This document shows positions 34,719 to 43,164 of a DNA stretch of 64,000 nt, piece by piece. The position numbers and the translations under genes were made by a program. The notes below the pieces were generated by a model. That model worked only from the letters and a program-made list of their open reading frames with translations. It was not told where the DNA came from and ran no database searches. Source of the DNA: Thalassospira xianhensis MCCC 1A02616 (GTDB taxonomy: Bacteria > Pseudomonadota > Alphaproteobacteria > Rhodospirillales > Thalassospiraceae). How positions within the stretch are numbered: the stretch's first letter is position 1; every line of letters begins with the position of its first letter. The stretch lies in the NCBI RefSeq assembly GCF_003326475.1, contig NZ_JPWA01000001.1:1-64000 (forward strand), given 5' to 3'.

Positions 34719-34752
34719 GGCAAGCATCCTTATAATTTGCAATCTAATTTCT

Positions 34753-34781
34753 TAGATATAATTCAAGAAAGCGCTTGTCAA
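34753..34781 (-). promoter_or_regulatory. Promoter of the broken ATPase-like gene
   Basis: Minus-strand TTGACA at 34781-34776, 17-bp spacer, TATCTA at 34758-34753; the ATG at 34718 is 35 bp downstream. Its good match to the consensus shows that the gene start, not the downstream GTG, was the original start. Confidence 0.7.
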
Positions 34782-34811
34782 CATTTTACACACAGGTGAA
34801 AAGGAATTTTT

Positions 34812-35339
34812 CTATTCTTTGTATGCGAATAGTATGTGGTGGGAGCTATTGTATGAGTATGCAATGCAGTCGAACTTAACCGGCCCTAAACTTACGGAAG
34901 AAAGTGAGGCAATTATCGGCTCAATATTGTTGTCAGACCCATTCATCTTCTCTATTTCCTGGCACACTGGGGTGTCCTCGATGTCGTCAAGAGTAACCTG
35001 TCTTTCAAGATTTTCTATCGGCAACACCCAAATCTCATTGTAACGAAACCATGAACTGCTTAGCGTGGGTGATTTTCCGATCCATTTAACCTTCGTTGCA
35101 CTAGAGGGATTTGACGACAAATGACCAGCAGTGACAAGCGCCCTAGAATTCGGAAGTGGACCATGCTCAGTTTGTTGTATTCTAGAAGCCGCAGCAACTT
35201 GTTCTGCCGCTGCCAATAGATGTTTAGCTTGATTGGTTGCGGTATTCGAAAACCACGTATTGCCTAGATAAACAGCACTGGCCAAGGCTAGTATAACACC
35301 AAGTGAAATCGACAATACTGCAACGACTAAACTATACAT
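34812..35339 (-). CDS. Pilin-like protein, tandem copy A
   Basis: 175 aa. It starts with one hydrophobic helix (MYSLVVAVLSISLGVILAL) followed by an Ala-rich helix and LVTAGHLSSNPS, like the N-terminal part of type IV pilin-like proteins. Conserved Cys residues (TPVCQEIEKMNG; VKFDCIAYS) are shared with copy B and the 11805 gene. The N-terminal 45 residues are nearly identical to copy B, showing a recent duplication, while the centre differs. No usual prepilin cleavage motif. Extracellular or membrane-anchored role inferred. Confidence 0.65.
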   Translation of the reverse strand: MYSLVVAVLSISLGVILALASAVYLGNTWFSNTATNQAKHLLAAAEQVAAASRIQQTEHGPLPNSRALVTAGHLSSNPSSATKVKWIGKSPTLSSSWFRYNEIWVLPIENLERQVTLDDIEDTPVCQEIEKMNGSDNNIEPIIASLSSVSLGPVKFDCIAYSYNSSHHILFAYKE

Positions 35340-35419
35340 TCGAGCCTCTGGAAGGAGAATTGTAAGAGGGAAGCAATCATTCTACAACAGATCGAAAAGT
35401 GACTAGCCTTGGGATTTTC

Positions 35420-35947
35420 TTACTCCTTGTATGCGAAGAGGATATGGTAGGAAAACCCGATGCAGTCGAACTTAACAGGCCCTAAACTTACGGAAGAAGT
35501 CGAGGTAATTATTGGCCCAATATTGTTGTCAGTCCCATTTATCTTTTCTATCGCCTGACACACTGGGTTATTCTCAATGTCTTCAAGAGTAACTTGTCTT
35601 CCAAAATTTTCTATCGGCCGCAACCAGACTCCTGTACCTGAACGAGACCAGGAGCGGCGAAAAATAGGTGCCCCTCCAGTTACCCATTGATCCTCTGTCC
35701 CTACAGCACCGGAAGGATTTGATGACAAATACCCATTAACGCTAAGACCGTAAGATAATGGATACTGAGCACCGTCCGCTTCTGCCAGTTTGGAAGCTGC
35801 TGCAACTTGTTCTGCCACAGCCAACAAGTGTTTAACCTGGTTGGTTGTGGTATTCGAAAACCACGCATTGCCTAGATAAACCGCACTGGCCAAGGCCAAT
35901 ATAACGCCAAGTGAAATCGACAGTACTGCTACAACTAGGCTATACAT
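35420..35947 (-). CDS. Pilin-like protein, tandem copy B
   Basis: 175 aa, 80 bp upstream of copy A and in the same orientation. It has the same N-terminal helix and the same ending (PVCQAIEKINGTDNNIGPII, VKFDCIGFS, HILFAYKE). Residues 50-110 diverge (AEADGAQYPLSYGLSVNGYL, Trp-rich after that), so the exposed middle appears to be the variable part. No pilus assembly genes are seen nearby. Confidence 0.65.
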   Translation of the reverse strand: MYSLVVAVLSISLGVILALASAVYLGNAWFSNTTTNQVKHLLAVAEQVAAASKLAEADGAQYPLSYGLSVNGYLSSNPSGAVGTEDQWVTGGAPIFRRSWSRSGTGVWLRPIENFGRQVTLEDIENNPVCQAIEKINGTDNNIGPIITSTSSVSLGPVKFDCIGFSYHILFAYKE

Positions 35948-36105
35948 CGTGGCCCTTTAAAGTAAAACAAGAGAAGTGTCTTTCAATGACATGACAAACT
36001 AATGGTATCACGAAAGAAAAATAGGAAAACAGAAAATTATGATTTTCTTTTGATCTAGAAGTCCGTCAATCTCGCTTAGCGGCAGTAGGGGAATTCTGAA
36101 ATATG

Positions 36106-36552
36106 TTAAAGAGTAGGAGCGTTGATAAGAGGTGATGGCTGGAACTTTTCGATTAGTGAGGCATAGCTGATATCCAATTCGACCTGTCCAAGATATTCGG
36201 CATCTCTGAACAAATCTTCGCCATCAACACCCTTACCAGCATCATAGTCCCCAGAGCGGAACACGGCGATGCACCCGATGTGCTGTGCATAAGGCATCAC
36301 TTTGTTCATAGCTTCGGTGAATGACGCTTCATCATCAAAACCAAACCCTGACAGACCAGCCTCTGGCTCCCAACACCAGTCGCCAGTAACGGGGTCTTGC
36401 CGAGGTGGGAGGAGGTGGCCCGCTCCATCAGGATAGGTCTCTGAAATCGCCTCAGCGATCTCAGAGACACTACTCACCCAGGCATTATAAACACCAGAGA
36501 AGTTTCTGACGACGTCGTCCTCAGGCGCAATGGTTGCGCGGAGGAAAAGCAT
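36106..36552 (-). CDS. Hypothetical protein
   Basis: 148 aa from ATG at 36552, immediately after the upstream stop. Acidic, with WCWEPEAGLSGFGFDDEASF and a C-terminal YASLIEKFQPSPL. No family recognised. Last gene of a three-gene run with the paired membrane proteins at 36554 and 37379. The 158-bp gap before it is empty. Confidence 0.6.
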   Translation of the reverse strand: MLFLRATIAPEDDVVRNFSGVYNAWVSSVSEIAEAISETYPDGAGHLLPPRQDPVTGDWCWEPEAGLSGFGFDDEASFTEAMNKVMPYAQHIGCIAVFRSGDYDAGKGVDGEDLFRDAEYLGQVELDISYASLIEKFQPSPLINAPTL

Positions 36553-36553
36553 C

Positions 36554-37282
36554 TTAGGCGTATGCCTGCGAGGAAACGAAGCCGCCTTCGCCAACATATT
36601 CACGCATCGACTGCCGTGTTTCCCCAGGGCCGTCCAGCTTTCGCGAAACGACTTCATAGTCGCTAAAGCCTCTGCCCGGCGTTGGGGAGGAGACACTGTA
36701 ACGATCCGTAATTTTGCCATTCTGATACAGAATGTTTTCACCGCCCGTTTGGAGCATTGCTTCATTCGAACGCAGGATTACCCGACGCATGGCAAGGTAG
36801 TCATCCCTTGAAACACTCTCGAGCTTATCACTGCCTGCACGCTGGACGAAATAGGCATCCTTATTGCGATCGTGAACCATTCCTTCAATAGAATGGATTT
36901 GCGCAGCAAGCTCCCGCGACATCCCGCCGCCGGTGAAAGCGCTTTTGAGCTTCCCAAACATCTGCCCGACTTTGTCACCAACAACATGGGCCGCAATTTC
37001 GCCTGCCTTGGAAATGGCAAACGTCGTAGCAATGGGCGCGAGTGCAACGGCCGCCCACGCCGCGGTCGTTGCCATATCAGTCGAGGAACCAGCCTGGGCG
37101 AAGCTCGCAGCAAGTGTGTGAGCGACTTCAACCATATGCCCGGCGACTGAAGCCATTGTGTCGGACATTGGAACACCAGTTCCACCGATGGTTCCGCCTG
37201 TCACGACAACAGCAGCAGGCACCAGTCCGCTCAGAGCGACCGCAGCCTTGCTGAAATCGGAACGAAGAGACAGATTTCCCAT
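36554..37282 (-). CDS. Putative membrane protein, paralogue 1
   Basis: 242 aa, ATG at 37282 with GGAG upstream. Two hydrophobic stretches, about residues 14-36 (LVPAAVVVTGGTIGGTGV) and 58-80 (AAWAAVALAPIATTFAI), Gly/Ala-rich. The C-terminal 100 residues (DRNKDAYFVQRAG, DDYLAMRRVILRSNEAMLQ, ILYQNGKITDRYS) align with the neighbour at 37379-38119. Family unknown; membrane location inferred. Confidence 0.65.
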   Translation of the reverse strand: MGNLSLRSDFSKAAVALSGLVPAAVVVTGGTIGGTGVPMSDTMASVAGHMVEVAHTLAASFAQAGSSTDMATTAAWAAVALAPIATTFAISKAGEIAAHVVGDKVGQMFGKLKSAFTGGGMSRELAAQIHSIEGMVHDRNKDAYFVQRAGSDKLESVSRDDYLAMRRVILRSNEAMLQTGGENILYQNGKITDRYSVSSPTPGRGFSDYEVVSRKLDGPGETRQSMREYVGEGGFVSSQAYA

Positions 37283-37378
37283 GAGAGAATACTCCATTGT
37301 GAATTATGCCCGCGCCCGTAGACGAAGGGACTAAACCCATGGTCCGCCACCAGGTTGCAAAGGACAAACTGTTACCGC

Positions 37379-38119
37379 CTAACTCTGGCTTAGCCCATGG
37401 GGCGCAGCCGCCACGGGATACCTCACATAGTCCCTCAATAGCAGGGGGGAAGGGTCAACACCACCGGCACCTTTGGAGATCACCTCAGCATCACCCAAGC
37501 AGGGTTCAACAGTAAGGCAAGGGCATAGGAACCGATCGGCAATCTTGCCATTTTCGTACTGAAGGTTATCACTTCCCCTTTGCAGGAGAGCTTCCGGGGA
37601 CGTCAGGGCCGTACGGCGAGCATTAAGGTATGCTTCCCGTGCCACCTTAGTAACGTGTTTTCCTTCACGACCAACGAGATACAAATCTTCGCCATCGTCA
37701 TGAATCAGCCCTCTAATCTTGCTGATGCTGCACGACAGGCCAGAGAAAATTCCTTTCGGCCCCTCATCACCGGTGTCAGGATTTACCTCGGATGAAAGAA
37801 TTGGTTTTGCCGAAATCTCAACCGCTCTTGCAAGGTTGTCGAGGGCGCGCGTTGCCGTGCGACTATTTAGCTCCGCTACGAACAAACCACTGTCTGAAAT
37901 CGCGATGGTAGCCGCAATACCAGAGGCAACAATAACATCCATTCCCAACGTGTTGTCGGTTTGGCCATTCCCACCCCAGTACTCAGCAATGATGCGAAGG
38001 TGTTCAGACAGCCTCTCCGGTTGAGGAGCGGCTCCTCCAGGACCTCGGCCCGTCTGGGAAATCGCGGACCGGAAAAATCCGAGAACGGCTGAAGATGCTG
38101 CAAAGTTGCTCTTGTTCAA
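37379..38119 (-). CDS. Putative membrane-associated protein, paralogue 2
   Basis: About 246 aa from a TTG at 38119 placed 7 bases after GGAGG; ATG 38134 is the alternative. The C-terminal half (DDGEDLYLVGREG, REAYLNARRTALTSPEALLQ, LQYENGKIADRF) matches the 36554 protein, so the two are tandem duplicates. The N-terminal hydrophobicity is weaker than in the paralogue. Function unknown. Confidence 0.6.
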   Translation of the reverse strand: MNKSNFAASSAVLGFFRSAISQTGRGPGGAAPQPERLSEHLRIIAEYWGGNGQTDNTLGMDVIVASGIAATIAISDSGLFVAELNSRTATRALDNLARAVEISAKPILSSEVNPDTGDEGPKGIFSGLSCSISKIRGLIHDDGEDLYLVGREGKHVTKVAREAYLNARRTALTSPEALLQRGSDNLQYENGKIADRFLCPCLTVEPCLGDAEVISKGAGGVDPSPLLLRDYVRYPVAAAPHGLSQS

Positions 38120-38207
38120 GGGGTTGTCCTCCATTGAATGGCTTAGAGGCGAGTGTGCATGACGACGTGTTGTTGCATTCAATCATATCTATAACCATGG
38201 CAACCAA

Positions 38208-38600
38208 CTAGAAGAAATACTCTTTTCTGACGGCTTCCTGGACAGGCGGTGGGAGTTTCACCCAAATCACTGCTCCGTGTGGGTGCGTGTAAGGAACAGG
38301 GTTGCGGAACTTGACGGCATTCTCCAGTTCCCACCCATATTTCCACTTGTCCACTTTTCCCTGGACAATGTCATCTACCGGAATCATATGCCTCGACGTT
38401 AGTGCAAGCATTTCGTCCCGGCCGAGCGGACCGCTTGTACCGGCCAGTGTGGCAGCGCCCATAATTAGCCCTGAACCGCCTTCAATAAGGCCAACTCTAC
38501 CGCGGCGAGATGTCGCACGCGAACGCATTTCGAGTGTTTTGCCTTCGAAGAAAATCTTGTTCAGCCATTGCTGGTGGATAATCAGCCCAGTATCGAACAA
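38208..38600 (-). CDS. ASCH/PUA-like domain protein
   Basis: 130 aa. LIIHQQWLNKIFFEGKTLEMRS resembles the ASCH start (pWidlIl.GkKTiElRs), followed by RGRVGLIEGGSGLIMGAATL (strand-turn-strand) and a conserved-looking end HPHGAVIWVKLPPPV. ASCH domains are PUA-related and thought to bind RNA or modified bases. Start at 38600 has no strong ribosome-binding site and is only 21 bp from the CRISPR array. Same strand as the 37379 gene. Confidence 0.6.
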   Translation of the reverse strand: MFDTGLIIHQQWLNKIFFEGKTLEMRSRATSRRGRVGLIEGGSGLIMGAATLAGTSGPLGRDEMLALTSRHMIPVDDIVQGKVDKWKYGWELENAVKFRNPVPYTHPHGAVIWVKLPPPVQEAVRKEYFF

Positions 38601-38620
38601 TTTATAACCTCAATATGGAG

Positions 38621-38831
38621 GGGGGAGCCCCGCATGTGCGGGGAAGACGAATGGAACAGCTTAACAACCTGCGCGAGGAGTGGCGTACCCCCGAATGCGC
38701 GGGGAAGACGTAGTTACTCACAAACCATATTGGTATCTTACAGGTGTACCCCCGCACATGCGGGGAAGACTTGAGGCGGTCCAACGCCTTCGCAATGGTT
38801 TCTGGTGTACCCCCGCACATGCGGGGAAGGC
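38621..38831 (-). CRISPR. Orphan type I-E CRISPR array, four repeats
   Basis: Four 28-bp repeats with a strict 61-bp period: 38621-38648, 38682-38709, 38743-38770, 38804-38831, with three 33-bp spacers. The core is the palindrome CCCCGCACATGCGGGG. The last two repeats differ only near one end; the first two have several changes. Read on the minus strand the repeat is GTCTTCCCCGCATGTGCGGG plus GGTACACC, close to known I-E repeats, and decay then falls at the trailer end as expected. No cas gene is in the window. The flank to 39070 holds no convincing gene and would contain any leader. Confidence 0.88.
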
Positions 38832-39070
38832 CCTGACCCATAAGACATTGAAAAGTCAGGATTTCTTTAAGCGAGTTTCGCGGATTGCATAATTAATGAG
38901 CAGTCAGCGATGGCTCAATCTAAGTCATACCATTCTCTATGTCAACAATCATGTTATCCTTAAGGTGCCACTCGAAACCACAGTGACAGATAATTTCAAA
39001 CCAATGTTCCAATGCCTCCGGGGAACCGGCGAGGTCGCCGGATAAAAGGCCCGCCTTGCACAAAAAGAAA

Positions 39071-39102
39071 ATGCCGTCCCAGACGTGACCCTGAGACGGC
39101 AT
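39071..39102 (-). terminator. Rho-independent terminator of the 39177-40634 operon
   Basis: 8-bp outer stem ATGCCGTC / GACGGCAT with an inner CAG/CTG pairing; on the minus strand it is followed by TTTTCTTTTTG. Confidence 0.75.
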
Positions 39103-39176
39103 CAAAGCGCCGAGTGCGCACAACAAGCACGCTATAGTGAGATGATACTCTCCGCCGCTATTTCAAGGTCAGGGAA

Positions 39177-39866
39177 CTAAAGCTTTGGACCTCTCTGTGA
39201 CAGCGGCGGCTTCTCTGCCTGAATCCGGTGTTTGAAGGCCATCAGTTCGGGACTGCCATTAAGGCTCTTTTCGACCACTTCCTGCGCTCGGGTCAGCACA
39301 CTTGACACACTCTCGGGCAAGTCAGGCTGTGTGTTCAGCAGCAGCACAATCCGCTTCATGAACTCCAGATGGGTAAGAGTTTCGCTCAGCTTCAAACTAT
39401 CCCAATGACTGGTGACGGCGGTGGACATCTTAACGAAGGAATCAATGCCAATATTGTAGCGCCAGGTTTGGTTAAGTCCCTCCACAGGGTTCCCGGGGCA
39501 ACTCCAATATGGTTCATACGGGTTCGCACCACAAAGAAAGGCATTCTGCCTATAATTGCTCATGTAGGCCGCTTCGAGGTAGTGAATGCTCGGCCCAAGA
39601 TCTGCGTCGGTCGCGCGCGTGATAGAGATACCGGCTTTGTGTGCAACTTCCGACAGGTTCATGCGCAAGTTAACGATATCGGCCCGGTTATTAACGCAGA
39701 ACAGGACCGCATTTGCATATTCAGGCACGACCTTGAAAAGGACGACGCCATCCGCAGACACAATTTCGGCATTCCCGTTCATCTGGTAAGGGCCAGTCCG
39801 GGAAAAACTCTGGCCAAGCGGCTGTTCGCAATGTTCTTGCCACGCGTCTGTACTGATCGCTTCCAT
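39177..39866 (-). CDS. Hypothetical protein
   Basis: 229 aa from ATG at 39866 (GAGTGGAAA upstream; in-frame ATG at 39902). Has strands around GVVLFKVVPEYANAVLFCVN and two helical segments in the C-terminal half. No family recognised. Second gene after the DUF2161 protein, 45 bp away. Function unknown. Confidence 0.65.
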   Translation of the reverse strand: MEAISTDAWQEHCEQPLGQSFSRTGPYQMNGNAEIVSADGVVLFKVVPEYANAVLFCVNNRADIVNLRMNLSEVAHKAGISITRATDADLGPSIHYLEAAYMSNYRQNAFLCGANPYEPYWSCPGNPVEGLNQTWRYNIGIDSFVKMSTAVTSHWDSLKLSETLTHLEFMKRIVLLLNTQPDLPESVSSVLTRAQEVVEKSLNGSPELMAFKHRIQAEKPPLSQRGPKL

Positions 39867-39911
39867 TTTCCACTCACTACTATGTTGCTTTGGCAGCACC
39901 ATACAATGCTG

Positions 39912-40634
39912 TCAGGCAAGCAACCGGGCCTGGCTTTCTTGTGCTAGTTGCGCGGCAATAATGTCAGAATACTCTTGCAATGCCTCGCGACCTTTCGGTG
40001 TCACTTCATACACGCCTCGCTCCACCCGATTAAACCAACCATAGTGATTGTTGCGCAGAATAGCCGATGCGTTGTCGACCCCGGACAGATTACGGATCTC
40101 CACGCCGCGGTACTGCTGATAAAGCCCAAAGGCTCTCAGGCATCGCAGTGAATCTTCCAGATATGCCGTAACCAGCCGCTTCCGGTTTGTTCCACCTACA
40201 TTATGGTCGCCGCTGCGGCGCTTGAACTCACTAACAATACGGTTTTGTTTCTTGGTATACTTGCGCGGGGTGTAGGGGGCAGGGTCCACTAGACAGTCGG
40301 CCTTCATTGTCCTGTGGTGAACAACAATCAGCCCCACACCCAGCATCTGGCACAATCGAATAGCCTTCTTTGCCTGTCGGTCCCAGTTTTTGCGCGCGAC
40401 CTTTCCTTCCGGGAGGGCGGTGGCAATATAGACGAGGTCCACACCCGACAACCGTTCAAGAGCTTGATAAATCACAGGAAGGCCAAACTTCAATTTGAGT
40501 TCGGCCGCGATAACGGCGTCATCCTTCATAGCCACGAGGTCACATTTCTGGACTTCGGATTTCACCTCATACCCAAAGCTTTCAAAATAGTCTTTCACCG
40601 GGCTGTAGAGTTGTTCTTCGAGCGAAATCGCCAT
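39912..40634 (-). CDS. DUF2161 protein, PD-(D/E)XK nuclease-like
   Basis: 240 aa. LYSPVKDYFESFGYEVKSEV, then CDLVAMKDDAVIAAELKLKF, matches the DUF2161 start (PVK..l...GY.VK.EV..CD.va......VELK). The D...ELK pair looks like a restriction-endonuclease-fold active site. GDHNVGG and TAYLEDSLRCL in the middle, and NHYGWFNRVERGVYEVTPKG at the end, are also typical, the last resembling a winged helix. Common in alphaproteobacteria; function unproven. Promoter with TTGACA at 40689. Confidence 0.8.
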   Translation of the reverse strand: MAISLEEQLYSPVKDYFESFGYEVKSEVQKCDLVAMKDDAVIAAELKLKFGLPVIYQALERLSGVDLVYIATALPEGKVARKNWDRQAKKAIRLCQMLGVGLIVVHHRTMKADCLVDPAPYTPRKYTKKQNRIVSEFKRRSGDHNVGGTNRKRLVTAYLEDSLRCLRAFGLYQQYRGVEIRNLSGVDNASAILRNNHYGWFNRVERGVYEVTPKGREALQEYSDIIAAQLAQESQARLLA

Positions 40635-40660
40635 GGGAGCCTCTTTCTTCTGTTGGATAT

Positions 40661-40689
40661 ACCTTATTCAAGCAGGATTATCTTGTCAA
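40661..40689 (-). promoter_or_regulatory. Promoter of the DUF2161 operon
   Basis: Minus-strand TTGACA at 40689-40684, 17-bp spacer, TAAGGT at 40666-40661, 27 bp before the ATG. The spacer contains AGATAATCCT. Confidence 0.65.
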
Positions 40690-40867
40690 CATATTAGAAC
40701 AGCGACTTATTTATTGTGACTTGCAAGATAAGAAGCAAGTATCAAGGCCACGCCCGCCTTTTCTTGCGCAGTAATCTTATTGAGATGTGCATAAAAGCGA
40801 TTATGACGTCGGGAGCTGACATCCATTGCTCTCAAGATGCTCCCGCCTGCTGACTGAAGGGTTCAGA

Positions 40868-41779
40868 ATGAAAAAACAGGATTTGGCGCAACTGCGCGCA
40901 TTTCACGACAACATGCAATCAAATGAATTTGACGGCTTCACCCAAACAGTTAGTTCTGGCGCTCCATCCGAAGGAAGTCACCCCTACTTCAAGGTGCTGG
41001 CTGTAGTTGGTGTGTCTCTGGGGCTGGCAATGAACGCAGCGAGTGAATGGCAAGACGCTTCGCCAAGCACACCACACTATCAGATTACTGGAAATGCCTT
41101 CAGCGGTGATGATTGTGCGTTCACCTGCGTAAATGTGCTGCATGCCTCCCTGCGTGCAGATGATGCGCTGACTTTCGTGGCAGATAACATGGATGTTGGG
41201 CTAAAAAGGGAATTTCTGACATGGTATCGAGAGGCATCTTTTGACGACGACTATTGGGTCGATCCAGCCGTAGAGAGAACACTAACCTCAGAGGAAGCCG
41301 GATACCTGTCTTACTTGAGAGCGAACTATGCCGATGCCTACGGTGCCTTACAGGTCATCAGGGATGGTGGCCCACTTGAGTTCGTCACAAAAGTTGCCGA
41401 TTCACGCCTTCTTGATTTCGAAGAGGCTATGAATGGCAAGTTGCCAAGAGAGCTCATTAGCGTCAGCCTGACGTCAGCAGCTATTGATGGTGCCGTCACC
41501 TGGGCCGTCATTCAAGGAGAGGGCGCGCTAACGTGGATGACAGATGACGACATTTCCCACCGAGCGAAGGAAATCGTCGATACGGTTAAAATGCCCTTCT
41601 CCGTGTATCAACAGATGCTTTCGGGAGACTTGAGCGCGGCTCTTGACATAGAGCTGCCGGACGTGACGGGGGTCATCGCCGAAACGATTGGAACCAGGCT
41701 TGACAAGGTTGACCGGATTGAACTCGCCAAGGTAAATCGGAGACCCAATACTGAAGTGATGGATCTCGTAATAGACTAA
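40868..41779 (+). CDS. Hypothetical protein with one hydrophobic segment
   Basis: 303 aa from ATG at 40868 (GAAGGGTTCA). After a charged N-terminus a short hydrophobic stretch at about 40-56 (VLAVVGVSLGLAMNA) may anchor it in the membrane, with the rest outside. Two Cys (DDCAFTCV) follow the segment and could pair. Acidic overall. No family recognised. Its 3' end overlaps the convergent 41776 gene by 4 bp. Confidence 0.6.
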   Translation: MKKQDLAQLRAFHDNMQSNEFDGFTQTVSSGAPSEGSHPYFKVLAVVGVSLGLAMNAASEWQDASPSTPHYQITGNAFSGDDCAFTCVNVLHASLRADDALTFVADNMDVGLKREFLTWYREASFDDDYWVDPAVERTLTSEEAGYLSYLRANYADAYGALQVIRDGGPLEFVTKVADSRLLDFEEAMNGKLPRELISVSLTSAAIDGAVTWAVIQGEGALTWMTDDDISHRAKEIVDTVKMPFSVYQQMLSGDLSAALDIELPDVTGVIAETIGTRLDKVDRIELAKVNRRPNTEVMDLVID

Positions 41780-42183
41780 CTGGCCTGATCAAGGACAAGC
41801 TCTTCAGTGTAAGGCTTGTCCTTGATGCGTGCAAAATATGAACCAATCGGAGTGTCGTTAACCACTTCACAGACAAGAAGGTAATGCGTGCCAAATTTAC
41901 GCGGGTCACCCGGGATTGGTGTGCGGCCTTTTGTTAGTGCCTCGCTATGACGTGGAACCGAAGAAATCCACTCAACGGCCGTGTCATGCACATAGGGGAG
42001 AATAATGCGCTCAGCTTTTCCTTGTTCCGAAATATTGGCCACCCAGCGGTCGCCCGCTTGCCCGAAAGTAATAACAGGGCAAACCAGTGACGTTCCCTTG
42101 GGCAGAACAATGCTCAGAAGAACCTCCCCACTGTCATTTCTGGTCACATCCATTTTCGTAGCGGGATAAGCAATTGGTAACAT
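41776..42183 (-). CDS. Hypothetical small protein
   Basis: 135 aa, strand-rich (GEVLLSIVLPKGTSLVCPVI; HYLLVCEVVNDTPIGSYF), probably a beta-sandwich. No family recognised. AAGAGGTAGAAC before the ATG at 42183 supports the start. Single gene, convergent with 40868-41779. Confidence 0.65.
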   Translation of the reverse strand: MLPIAYPATKMDVTRNDSGEVLLSIVLPKGTSLVCPVITFGQAGDRWVANISEQGKAERIILPYVHDTAVEWISSVPRHSEALTKGRTPIPGDPRKFGTHYLLVCEVVNDTPIGSYFARIKDKPYTEELVLDQAS

Positions 42184-42471
42184 GTTCTACCTCTTCGGAG
42201 CCGCGCATCTACACAAAACGTGCACAGGTATAATTATTGCTTCAAGATAATAAGGTTGTCTAGCACATCCAGCAAATTTGAAGATAAATTTAAGAATAAG
42301 TCCTTTTTATACTAACTAAGGCGGTAAAACATGTCGCGACTTAAGCAATAAAGTAAAACGAAGTTCTCTTATTTGAAGTAAAATCAAAACTCACTTCAAC
42401 TAATGAGCGGATTTAAACTTGTAACTTACACGTTCTGAAACGGCTCGTGTTCGAAACACATATGCCAACAG
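42184..42471. other. AT-rich intergenic stretch without a gene
   Basis: No open frame, tRNA or clear repeat. It includes a TGTTCGAAACACA near-palindrome (about 42449-42461), which does not fit a tRNA T-arm with a partner acceptor stem. I see nothing else here. Confidence 0.5.
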
Positions 42472-42507
42472 AAAATCGCCCGACAGGATTTCCTATTGGG
42501 CGATTTC
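42472..42507 (-). terminator. Terminator downstream of infC
   Basis: 9-bp stem AAATCGCCC / GGGCGATTT, with TTTTCTGTT after it on the minus strand, about 90 bp beyond the IF-3 stop. Confidence 0.65.
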
Positions 42508-42597
42508 ATAGAACCTTGCGAATTCGCAATCAAACATGCAACGAGATATGCCCCGAGGGATAATCATCTCCGCCCAAGCTTGATCTGAAGGTTCAGG

Positions 42598-43149
42598 TCA
42601 GGAACATGTCGAGACCAAAACCAAGGACATTTGTCGCCCATCCATACGCGGTGGCTGTTCCACTTTCGAGTAGGCAGCCAAATCATCCCGCCCACGTGTC
42701 AGAAGGGCCAGCCCAAGCTCTTGATGGGATAGCTCACGACCCCGGAACCGCATGGTCAATTTGACCTTGTGCCCCTGCTTCAGGAACTTGGCCGCAGCCC
42801 GGAGTTTCACCTGATAGTCATGGGTATCCGTCACTGGCCGGAACTTTAATTCCTTGGTCTCGACGACTTTGGCTTTCTTTCGAGCTTCTGACGCTCGCTT
42901 CTGGGATTCGTATTTGTACTTCCCGAAATCAAGGATCTTGCACACCGGCGGATTACCAACCGGATTGATTTCAAGGAGATCCAGGTCGCGGGCTTCGGCT
43001 AGTCGCATTGCTTCGGCAATCGCAACGTCTCCGATTTTTTCACCTGATTCATCGATAAGAAAAACACGAGGCGCCGTGATATTCCCGTTTACCCTCGGGC
43101 TACTCTTCGTCGCCGGGGCACTGTTCGTCTGTACTATGACCTTCTCCAT
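42598..43149 (-). CDS. infC: Translation initiation factor IF-3
   Basis: 183 aa, full length. IF-3 binds the 30S subunit, blocks premature 50S joining and checks the initiator tRNA. The N-domain has VFLIDESGEKIGDVAIAEAM and VCKILDFGKYKYE, then a Lys/Arg-rich linker, then the C-domain with KFRPVTDTHDYQVKL, FLKQGHKVKLTMRFRGRE and the DGRQM-like end. There is no clear Shine-Dalgarno before ATG 43149, and the codon before it (TTG) also fits as a start. The normal neighbours rpmI, rplT or thrS are absent, so this is probably an extra copy on accessory DNA. Confidence 0.92.
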   Translation of the reverse strand: MEKVIVQTNSAPATKSSPRVNGNITAPRVFLIDESGEKIGDVAIAEAMRLAEARDLDLLEINPVGNPPVCKILDFGKYKYESQKRASEARKKAKVVETKELKFRPVTDTHDYQVKLRAAAKFLKQGHKVKLTMRFRGRELSHQELGLALLTRGRDDLAAYSKVEQPPRMDGRQMSLVLVSTCS

Positions 43150-43164
43150 CAAAGGAAAGTTTTG

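Noticed and set aside
38920-39126. 68-codon open frame on the minus strand beside the CRISPR array
   Set aside because: Its first third is the terminator hairpin and T run of the 39177 gene, and no ribosome-binding site is seen; the rest is more likely leader or spacer DNA.
42449-42461. TGTTCGAAACACA, resembling a tRNA T-loop
   Set aside because: No matching acceptor, D or anticodon arms could be placed around it.
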